In this document: positions 57,616 through 64,000 of the stretch, piece after piece
How positions within the stretch are numbered: position 1 is the stretch's first letter
Layout: each line of letters starts with the position of its first letter
DNA from: Paraburkholderia fungorum
Lineage (GTDB): Bacteria > Pseudomonadota > Gammaproteobacteria > Burkholderiales > Burkholderiaceae
Direction: 5' to 3'
Assembly: GCF_003610895.1 (NCBI RefSeq)
Contig: NZ_MCAS01000023.1
Span: 341,732 to 405,731 of the forward strand
DNA length: 64,000 bases
The notes under the pieces: generated by a model
The model's input: the letters and a program-made list of their open reading frames with translations, nothing else
Told to the model about the DNA's origin: nothing
Databases searched by the model: none
Made by a program: the position numbers and the translations under genes

Positions 57616-58731
57616 ATGGCAAGCCTTTCCATCCGTGACGTGTACAAGACTTACCCGAACGGGGTGCCGGTTCTGAAGGGTGTCAACATCGACATCGAAG
57701 ACGGCCAGTTCCTGATTCTCGTCGGCGGCTCGGGCTGCGGGAAGTCGACGCTGCTCAACATGATCGCCGGCCTCGAAACCGTCACCAAGGGCGAGATCCA
57801 GATCGACGGCAAGACGGTGAACAACCTCTCGCCGAAAGATCGCGATATCGCGATGGTGTTCCAGTCGTACGCGCTGTATCCGTCCATGACGGTGCGCGAG
57901 AACATCTCGTTCGGCCTGAACATTCGCAAGGTGCCGAAGCAGGAGCAGGCGCAGATCGTCGACCGCGTGTCGAACACGCTGCAGATCACGCACCTGCTGG
58001 ACCGCAAGCCGGGTCAGCTGTCCGGCGGTCAGCGTCAGCGCGTGGCTATGGGCCGCGCGCTCGCGCGCGATCCGGTGATGTTCCTGTTCGACGAACCGCT
58101 GTCGAACCTCGACGCGAAACTGCGTATCGAGATGCGTTCGGAAATCAAGCTGTTGCATCAACGTCTCGGCACCACGATCGTCTACGTGACGCACGATCAG
58201 ATCGAAGCAATGACGCTCGGCGATCGCATCGCGGTCATGAAAGACGGCATCGTCCAGCAGTTCGGCGCGCCGCAGGACATCTACGACTCGCCGGCCAATC
58301 TGTTCGTGGCCGGCTTCATCGGCGCACCGCCGATGAACTTCATCCAGGGCAAGCTGGTGGAGCAGGGTTCGGGCGTCGGCATCGAACTGGATACGGGCGG
58401 CATGCGCGGCGTGCTGAACCTGCCGTTCGACTCCGCGAAAGTGAAGTCGCACCTGGGGCGCGAAGTGATTCTGGGCCTGCGTCCGGAGCGCATTACGGAT
58501 GCACGCGGCGCGCATGGCGACAATGCGTCGTTGCAGCCGATCGAAGTGAAGGTCGACGTGATCGAGCCCACCGGGCCGGACACGCTCGTGTTCGCGCAGG
58601 TCAACGGCAAACGTATTGTGAGCCGTGTGCACCCGGCGTCGAATCCGCAACCGTTGGCGAATACGACGCTGCTGTTCGATACGTCGAAGGCGGTGTTGTT
58701 CGATCCGTCCAATGAGGAGCGGATTGCGTAA
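57616..58731 (+). CDS. Sugar ABC transporter ATP-binding protein (MalK/UgpC type)
   Basis: 371 residues. Walker A is 'GGSGCGKSTLLNMIAG', the Q loop is 'VFQSYALYPSMTVREN', the signature is 'LSGGQRQRVAMGRALA', and Walker B is 'FLFDEPLSNLDAKL'. A C-terminal TOBE domain starts near residue 240. This is the subunit that energises GtsBC. MalK-type ATPases may serve several sugar importers, so it is not necessarily exclusive to glucose. A strong terminator ends the operon. Confidence 0.92.
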   Translation: MASLSIRDVYKTYPNGVPVLKGVNIDIEDGQFLILVGGSGCGKSTLLNMIAGLETVTKGEIQIDGKTVNNLSPKDRDIAMVFQSYALYPSMTVRENISFGLNIRKVPKQEQAQIVDRVSNTLQITHLLDRKPGQLSGGQRQRVAMGRALARDPVMFLFDEPLSNLDAKLRIEMRSEIKLLHQRLGTTIVYVTHDQIEAMTLGDRIAVMKDGIVQQFGAPQDIYDSPANLFVAGFIGAPPMNFIQGKLVEQGSGVGIELDTGGMRGVLNLPFDSAKVKSHLGREVILGLRPERITDARGAHGDNASLQPIEVKVDVIEPTGPDTLVFAQVNGKRIVSRVHPASNPQPLANTTLLFDTSKAVLFDPSNEERIA

Positions 58732-58763
58732 GGCGGCTTATTCGCTGAGCGATTCGGGTTGCA

Positions 58764-58804
58764 GAAAGCCCCATGCGTGGTGAGACGCATGGGGCTTTTT
58801 GTTT
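58764..58804 (+). terminator. Rho-independent terminator of the gts operon
   Basis: AAAGCCCCATGCGT pairs with ACGCATGGGGCTTT, and a five-T run follows on the plus strand. A-rich sequence on the other side may also help end the facing LysR gene. Confidence 0.9.
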
Positions 58805-58862
58805 GCCAGGCGCGATATGCTGCGGATCCGGTGTACGAGGAGAGTGCCCCCGTGCCGCAACG

Positions 58863-59780
58863 TCAAAGGTCCGTGATGCGCAGATCCGGATTATTTCGCG
58901 CCAGTTCGGTGACCCACTCGGTGAAGGCGCGAAGCCGTGAGCTCAGATTGCGGCGATGCGCGTACAGAATCGACAGCGGCGTACCCGGGCTCGTATAGTC
59001 CGTGAGAATTTCCCTAAGCGCACCTTGCGCGATCAGATCGGCCACCATGAAACGCGACGGCTGGATGATCCCGTGGCCGAGCGCACTCGCACCGATATAG
59101 ACGCTGCCGTCGTTCACCGCGAGCACGCTCTTCAACGTGACCTTGACGATCTCGCCGTCTACCTCGTACTCGAACGGAAAGGTCTTGCCGCTGCGCGCGG
59201 AAATGTAGTTCACGGCGCGATGCTCGCTGAGCTCGTCGAGCGTAGTGGGCGTGCCGAATTTCTCCAGATAGGCGGGTGACGCGCAGGTCACGATCCGCGC
59301 CTGGCCGATGTGCCGCGCAACGAGACTCGACTCTTCCGGCGTGCCCATCCGGATCACGCAATCCACGCCGTCCTGAATCAGATCGATATTGCGATCCGCC
59401 AGCCCGAGCCGCACGTCGATCTCGGGGTATTGCCGGTAGAAATCGTCGAGCGCGGGCAGCAGCAGCGCGCGGGCGAGCGTGCCGGAGGTATCCACGCGAA
59501 TCGTGCCGCTCGGATTCTCGCGCTTGTTCGATAGCGACGATTCGGCGTCGGTGACTTCCGCGAGGATGCGCACGCAGCGCTCGTAGAACAGCGCGCCGTC
59601 TTCGGTAACGCTGACCTGCCGCGTCGAACGGTTCAGCAACCGCACGCCGACATGCTCTTCCAGAGCCTGAATGGTGCGGCTGACTTTGGCGCGGGGCAGG
59701 TCGAGCGACTCGGATACTTTGGTGAAGCTGTTCGCCTCGACCACCCGCGTAAATATCTCCATCGCTTCGAAACGGTCCAT
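58863..59780 (-). CDS. LysR-family transcriptional regulator
   Basis: 305 residues from the ATG at 59780 ('MDRFEAMEIFTRVVEANSF'). The N-terminal winged helix is typical of the large group with 'LDLPRAKVSRTIQALEE' and 'LLNRSTRQVSVTEDG'. The effector-binding domain follows from about residue 92 ('GTIRVDTSGTLARALLLPAL'). No divergent target is obvious: upstream on the same strand is a GST gene. Regulated genes and the inducer are unknown. The long open frame upstream of 59780 is not family sequence. Confidence 0.85.
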   Translation of the reverse strand: MDRFEAMEIFTRVVEANSFTKVSESLDLPRAKVSRTIQALEEHVGVRLLNRSTRQVSVTEDGALFYERCVRILAEVTDAESSLSNKRENPSGTIRVDTSGTLARALLLPALDDFYRQYPEIDVRLGLADRNIDLIQDGVDCVIRMGTPEESSLVARHIGQARIVTCASPAYLEKFGTPTTLDELSEHRAVNYISARSGKTFPFEYEVDGEIVKVTLKSVLAVNDGSVYIGASALGHGIIQPSRFMVADLIAQGALREILTDYTSPGTPLSILYAHRRNLSSRLRAFTEWVTELARNNPDLRITDL

Positions 59781-59961
59781 GTTTTGCCTTATGAGTGATG
59801 GGCGGATGTGGGTTTCGAAGTGAAGTGTATAGGTTGGAAATCGTGTTGTGGCAATGAGCTCAGCGCCGCGCGCAGACGGGCACCTCTGTCGGGTTATTCG
59901 CGGGTTGGCGCCGTCGTGCCCTGGGTGTACCGGGCGTCCCCGGTCTGCTGCGCTGGCGTGT

Positions 59962-60621
59962 TCAATCCCGGTCGGGCGCACCGAGCGGAAACAGCGGCCG
60001 GTACGGGCGTGCTTCGTCGACCGCGCGTGCGAACGACGGCCGGGCCAGCAGCCGCTTGCGGTAGGCGAGCACATGCTCAAAAGCCGGGCTGATGCGATGC
60101 GTCCAGTCGGCATAGAACAGGAACGGTCCCGCGCCGCAATCGGCGAGGCTGAACGTATCGCCGGCCGCCCATTCGCGCCCGGCCATTACCGTGTCGAGCC
60201 AGCCGTAGGCGGTGTCGAGCATATTGCGGGCATCGGCCACGGCGCGCGGATCACGCTCCGTCTCGGCGCGCATGCTGTCGTACACGATCTTCTGCTGCGG
60301 CGTGGAAATGTAATTGTCGAAGAAGCGATCCATGCTGCGCACTTCCAGCGCGGCGCGGGCGTCGGCCGGCAGGAGCGGCACGGGCCCGGGGTGATACAAG
60401 CCGAGATACTCGATGATGATGCTCGCCTCCATCACGGTCCGGCTGCCGTCGACCAGCACGGGAAAGCGCTTGATCGGCCAGAGCGCGGCGAATTCCGCCA
60501 TGACCTGTGGATCGTCGTGCGCCAGAAGGCGCAGTTCGAACGGCGTGCCGTTTTCGTAAAGCGCGGTCAGCGCCTTCTGGCAGTACGAGGAGAAGGGGTG
60601 GGCGTAGAGCTTCAGGGTCAT
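59962..60621 (-). CDS. Glutathione S-transferase family protein
   Basis: 219 residues from the ATG at 60621. The N-terminal thioredoxin-like domain starts 'LKLYAHPFSSYCQKALTALY', with Ser-Ser-Tyr-Cys at the usual catalytic site. 'RFPVLVDGSRTVMEASIIIE' holds the glutathione-binding Val-Pro region and the E-S/A-S motif. The helical C-terminal domain includes 'WAAGDTFSLADCGAGPFLFY', the N-capping box. Substrate is unknown. It lies about 180 bp upstream of the LysR gene on the same strand. Confidence 0.85.
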   Translation of the reverse strand: MTLKLYAHPFSSYCQKALTALYENGTPFELRLLAHDDPQVMAEFAALWPIKRFPVLVDGSRTVMEASIIIEYLGLYHPGPVPLLPADARAALEVRSMDRFFDNYISTPQQKIVYDSMRAETERDPRAVADARNMLDTAYGWLDTVMAGREWAAGDTFSLADCGAGPFLFYADWTHRISPAFEHVLAYRKRLLARPSFARAVDEARPYRPLFPLGAPDRD

Positions 60622-60889
60622 CGTGGTCACCTGTGGCGGTTGCGGGGCGCGCTATGGCGCAATGACGGCCAGCGTAGCCGTTTACCCAACGACGAACGGT
60701 ACCCGCAGAAATCGACACTCGCGGACATCAATCCGCAGCGGTGGTGCCTGGCAATCCAGCGGATTCGCATAAAGATCAGGCGCAGGCTCAGGTAGCCGCA
60801 TTCCTACGACAAATCTGCACAATACTTTCCAGAAATATAGCGTAACATTTGAAACAATTGTAAGAATGCGGGCATAGTGGGTAGATGCG

Positions 60890-60906
60890 CTGGCCCGTGC
60901 ATCGCG
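60890..60906 (+). promoter_or_regulatory. Candidate sigma-54 type promoter upstream of flgE
   Basis: CTGGCCCGTGCATCGCG has GG and GC separated by 10 bp, as in -24/-12 promoters, about 60 bp before the ATG. It departs from consensus at several places (no TTGC). Low confidence. Confidence 0.3.
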
Positions 60907-60967
60907 TCAAAGAACAACCAATAGCCTTAAATCCACCGAGTTACGATTTTCTGGAACGGAGACCACG

Positions 60968-62473
60968 ATGGGGTACCAGCAAGGTTTGAGTGGGGTGTCG
61001 GCAGCGTCGCAGAATCTCGACGTAATTGGCAACAATATTTCCAACTCCCATACAGTTGGTTTCAAGAGCGGGAATGCGCAGTTCGCCGACATGTACGCCA
61101 ATTCGGTGGCGACGGCGGTAAGCAACCAGATCGGCATCGGCACCCGGCTCTCCGAAGTGCAGCAGCAATTCTCGCAAGGCACGATTAGCGGCACCAACCA
61201 GGCGCTCAACGTCGCGATCAACGGCAACGGCTTCTTCCAGATGTCGAACAATGGCTCGCTGGTGTACTCGCGCAACGGCGTGTTCCAGCTCGACAAGAAC
61301 GGTTACATCACCAATGCGCAAGGCCTGAAGCTGATGGGTTATGCGGCGAACGGCGCGGGTGTCATCAATACCGCGCAAACTGTGCCGCTCAACGTGCCGA
61401 CCGCGAACATCGCGCCGCAAGCAACCACGAAGATCGTTGCCGGCCTGAACCTGAACGCGCAGGACCGGCTGATGCTCGGCACGCCGGCCGTGACAGCCGG
61501 CACCAACACCGGCACGCTCACTACGCCTGGCGCGACCATCACGCATCCCGCTTCGGGCACGAACAACGACAACTACACCGTTAAGTTTACGAGTGCGACC
61601 GCCTACACGGTGACCGACAACACCCTCGGCACGTCGACCAGCGGCACTTACACATCAGGCACGGCGATCCCGCTCGGTGGCGGGCAGACGATCACGTTCA
61701 ACGGCGTGCCGGCTGTCAACGATAGCTACACGATCGCGCCGACGCCGATTGCGTTCAACCAGAACACCTCGACGACGTACAACTACTCGACCAGCACGAC
61801 GGTCTACGACTCGCTCGGCGGCTCGCAGACAGTCAACATGTATTTCACCAAGACCTCGGCCGGCACGTGGGACGTATACGCGGGCACCTCGACCGGCACG
61901 GCGAGCCTGGTTGGTCACGCGAACTTCAATTCATCGGGCACGCTGCTCGGCACCACCGACAAGAACGGCGTAGCGACTACTACGCCGTTCGCGTTCAATT
62001 TCAGCGTTCCGACCACCGATGGTTCCTCGACGCCGCAGAACCTGACGCTGAACATTGCGGGCACGACGCAGTACGGCGGCAAGAACGGCGTGAACTCGCT
62101 GCAGCCCGACGGCTATGCCGCCGGCACGCTGACGAGCTTCACAATCGGCGCCGACGGCACGGTGACCGGCAACTACTCGAACCAGCAGACCGCCGCGCTC
62201 GGCCAGATCGTGCTCGCCAATTTCGCGAACCAGAATGGACTTGTGAACCTCGGCAACAACGAGTTTCAGCAGACCTCTCAATCGGGCGTCGCGCAGATCT
62301 CCGGGCCCGGTTCGACGAATCACGGCGTGCTGCAAGGCGGCGCGGTGGAAAACTCGAACGTCGATCTGACCAGCGAGCTGGTGAAAATGATTACCGCGCA
62401 GCGTAACTATCAAGCGAACGCGCAAACGATCAAGACGCAAAAGACGGTCGATCAGACATTGATGAACCTTTAA
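60968..62473 (+). CDS. flgE: Flagellar hook protein FlgE-type
   Basis: 501 residues from the ATG at 60968, with ACGGAGA 6 nt upstream. The N-terminal rod/hook signature is 'GLSGVSAASQNLDVIGNNIS', with 'TVGFKSGNAQFADM'. The C-terminal family motif is 'NVDLTSELVKMITAQRNYQA'. The middle (about residues 145-400) is a Thr/Ser/Gly-rich hook domain. Hook genes normally sit in an flgBCDE operon; none of those genes is here. It stands alone just upstream of fliC. It could be the only hook gene, moved, or an extra paralogue. Confidence 0.88.
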   Translation: MGYQQGLSGVSAASQNLDVIGNNISNSHTVGFKSGNAQFADMYANSVATAVSNQIGIGTRLSEVQQQFSQGTISGTNQALNVAINGNGFFQMSNNGSLVYSRNGVFQLDKNGYITNAQGLKLMGYAANGAGVINTAQTVPLNVPTANIAPQATTKIVAGLNLNAQDRLMLGTPAVTAGTNTGTLTTPGATITHPASGTNNDNYTVKFTSATAYTVTDNTLGTSTSGTYTSGTAIPLGGGQTITFNGVPAVNDSYTIAPTPIAFNQNTSTTYNYSTSTTVYDSLGGSQTVNMYFTKTSAGTWDVYAGTSTGTASLVGHANFNSSGTLLGTTDKNGVATTTPFAFNFSVPTTDGSSTPQNLTLNIAGTTQYGGKNGVNSLQPDGYAAGTLTSFTIGADGTVTGNYSNQQTAALGQIVLANFANQNGLVNLGNNEFQQTSQSGVAQISGPGSTNHGVLQGGAVENSNVDLTSELVKMITAQRNYQANAQTIKTQKTVDQTLMNL

Positions 62474-62606
62474 TCGATCGTGTGACTCCGGAACGGAGGA
62501 AGTACTCGCAAACCTTGCGCGATATTCGCGCGGGGTGATGAGTATTGATTATCGGCAGATTTTCTTCGTGATCTCCAGATAGGCCACGAAGACGATCTCC
62601 AATGCG

Positions 62607-62633
62607 TTCTCGAGCCCCGTGGGGGCTCGAGAA
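62607..62633 (+). terminator. Perfect hairpin after flgE
   Basis: A 12-bp perfect stem (TTCTCGAGCCCC with GGGGCTCGAGAA) with a 3-nt loop, about 135 bp past flgE. No T-run follows, so it is a possible terminator or RNA stabiliser. Elsewhere in the 62474-62860 gap I see only the promoter at 62751-62777 and a duplicated ACTCGACAAA (62701-62720). Confidence 0.45.
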
Positions 62634-62750
62634 GACGGGCGCGCTGGCTCATCCGGCTTATGTGTTTATATTTAATTAGGATGACAGAGAAAATGTACGG
62701 ACTCGACAAAACTCGACAAAATTAACTGGCACTGAAATTACGCAAACCTC

Positions 62751-62777
62751 TCAAGTTTACTTTGCCCAGGCCGTCAT
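62751..62777 (+). promoter_or_regulatory. Sigma-28 (FliA) promoter of fliC
   Basis: TCAAGTTT, 11-bp spacer, GCCGTCAT. This matches the flagellar sigma-28 consensus TAAAGTTT-N11-GCCGATAA at most positions, 84 bp before the fliC start. Confidence 0.82.
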
Positions 62778-62860
62778 TTCTGTTGCGGTGAGCATCAACG
62801 AATACGTTTGCCGTTGCGGATGTCGGTAATAAATCTAAGGTTTTATTTGAGAGGTCTTCC

Positions 62861-64000
62861 ATGCTCGGAATCAATAGCAACATCAATTCGCTGGTTGCAC
62901 AGCAGAACCTGAATGGCTCGCAAAGTGCCCTTTCGCAAGCCATCACCCGTCTGTCGTCGGGCAAGCGTATCAACAGCGCAGCGGACGACGCAGCAGGTCT
63001 GGCGATCTCGACGCGTATGCAAACGCAGATCAACGGCCTGAACCAGGGCGTGTCGAATGCGAATGACGGCGTGTCGATGATTCAAACCGCATCGAGCGCA
63101 CTGTCCTCGCTCACCTCCAGCCTGCAACGTATTCGTCAGCTGGCTGTGCAGGCATCGACCGGCACGCTGTCGCCGAGCGATCAGGCTGCACTGCAGAAGG
63201 AAGTTTCGGCACAGATCTCGGAAGTGAACCGTATCGCGTCGCAAACGACGTACAACGGCACGAACATTCTGGACGGCTCGGCAGGCAGCGTGACGTTCCA
63301 GGTCGGCGCGAACGTTGGCCAGACCATCAGCCTGAACCTGAACCAATCGATGTCGTCGGCGAAGATCGGCGGCGGCCTGGTGCAAACGGGTCAAACGCTG
63401 GGCACGGTCAACGTCAGCGTGGACGCGTCGGGTGCTTACACGACGGCTGCCAGCCCGGCCATCACGGCAATCAACGTGCTGTCGGACGGCAAGGGCGGCT
63501 ACACCTTCACCGACCAGAACAACCAGGCGATCACACAGACAGTCGCATCCGCGGTGTTCGGCGCAGGCGCAACGGCAGGTACGGGTACGCAGGGTACGGC
63601 TCTGGCACTTCAGGCCGGTGCAACGACGACGGCAGGCGCAGGTTCCGCCGCTCAGGTTTCGGCAGTTGCGCAGATCAACGCGATCAACAGCCCGCCGACG
63701 GTTTCGAACCTGAACATCAGCACGGTTACCGGCGCGAACGAAGCAATGGTCTCCATCGACAACGCACTGCAGACCGTCAACAACCTGCAGGCGTCGCTGG
63801 GTGCCGCGCAAAACCGCTTCACGGCAATCGCCACGTCGCAGCAAGCTGAATCGACCGATCTGTCGTCGGCACAGTCGCAAATCACGGACGCCAACTTCGC
63901 ACAGGAAACGGCGAATCTGAGCAAGGCACAAGTGCTGCAACAAGCTGGTATCTCGGTGTTGGCGCAAGCTAACTCGAACCCGCAGCAAGTTCTGAAGCTC
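62861..64000 (+). CDS. fliC: Flagellin (3' end cut by window)
   Basis: 380 codons are open to the last base, with no stop in view. The ATG at 62861 follows GAGAGG. The N-terminal D0/D1 region is classic ('MLGINSNINSLVAQQNLNGS', then 'LSSGKRINSAADDAAGLAIS'). The C-terminal D1/D0 region is also present ('LGAAQNRFTAIATSQQAEST' and 'QETANLSKAQVLQQAGISVL'). The sequence ends in 'NSNPQQVLKL', so only a handful of residues and the stop are missing. The central variable domain is short, giving a flagellin of about 385 residues. It is exported through the flagellar type III apparatus and forms the filament. Confidence 0.96.
   Translation, partial: MLGINSNINSLVAQQNLNGSQSALSQAITRLSSGKRINSAADDAAGLAISTRMQTQINGLNQGVSNANDGVSMIQTASSALSSLTSSLQRIRQLAVQASTGTLSPSDQAALQKEVSAQISEVNRIASQTTYNGTNILDGSAGSVTFQVGANVGQTISLNLNQSMSSAKIGGGLVQTGQTLGTVNVSVDASGAYTTAASPAITAINVLSDGKGGYTFTDQNNQAITQTVASAVFGAGATAGTGTQGTALALQAGATTTAGAGSAAQVSAVAQINAINSPPTVSNLNISTVTGANEAMVSIDNALQTVNNLQASLGAAQNRFTAIATSQQAESTDLSSAQSQITDANFAQETANLSKAQVLQQAGISVLAQANSNPQQVLKL

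Noticed and set aside
60906..60930. Sigma-28 promoter just before flgE (CAAAGAAC ... GCCTTAAA)
   Set aside because: The spacer is about 8 bp instead of 11 and the match is weak.

Overview
This 64-kb window is high-GC chromosomal DNA that most resembles a Burkholderia or Paraburkholderia species. The pointers are a glucokinase fused to a HexR/RpiR regulator, DUF2486 and DUF3460 proteins, a zapA/6S RNA/EVE-domain neighbourhood, a GtsABC-type glucose transporter, and beta-proteobacterial gene orders. No tRNA, rRNA, CRISPR array, complete insertion sequence or prophage was recognised. Most of the window is core metabolism and cell-envelope housekeeping, with a few accessory insertions.

Layout. 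1-1.8 kb: the end of cobA and a small cbiX, facing each other across a long palindromic repeat. 1.8-14 kb: lptG/lptF, pepA, holC, a cytochrome c, ilvD with a divergent LysR gene, lgt, a SIMPL-domain protein, an EVE protein, a probable 6S RNA, and zapA with a coiled-coil partner. 14-24.7 kb: a cobalamin block, with a riboswitch, a decayed btuB remnant, btuCD, cobT, cobS and cobC on the plus strand; btuF, cobD, cbiB and cobU converge from the minus strand, and cobQ is divergent from cobU. 24.8-29.4 kb: DoxX, a thioesterase, an orphan ParA-type ATPase, panD, panC, scpA and DUF3460. 29.7-36 kb: tamA-tamB, the outer-membrane translocation/anterograde lipid-transport pair. 36-39 kb: an isolated 3-kb gene for a toxin-like protein. 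39.4-48.7 kb: metG, an OmpA-type lipoprotein, apbC, a superoxide-dismutase-like lipoprotein, dcd, a basic amino-acid decarboxylase and an LprI-like protein. 48.8-49.4 kb: a second copy of the palindromic repeat. 49.5-58.8 kb: a glucose regulon (glk-hexR fusion, pgl, zwf, divergent from a glucose ABC transporter) with a HexR-like operator inside overlapping divergent promoters. 58.8-64 kb: LysR, GST, an flgE-type hook gene, and fliC running off the end behind a sigma-28 promoter.

How the parts work together. The glucose genes form one circuit: import through GtsABC and its ATPase, phosphorylation by Glk, then oxidation by Zwf and Pgl. The regulator domain fused to Glk probably controls the shared promoter region. 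The cobalamin genes cover corrinoid uptake, the aminopropanol arm and nucleotide-loop assembly. The only corrin-side genes in the window are cobA and cbiX at the left edge.

The most unusual content is the orphan gene at 36095-39130. It carries a domain clearly similar to the cholera toxin / heat-labile enterotoxin A1 ADP-ribosyltransferase, preceded by a possible papain-fold (YopT/C58-like) protease domain and followed by a C-terminal region I could not identify. The second is a large inverted-repeat element, present twice and both times between convergent genes.
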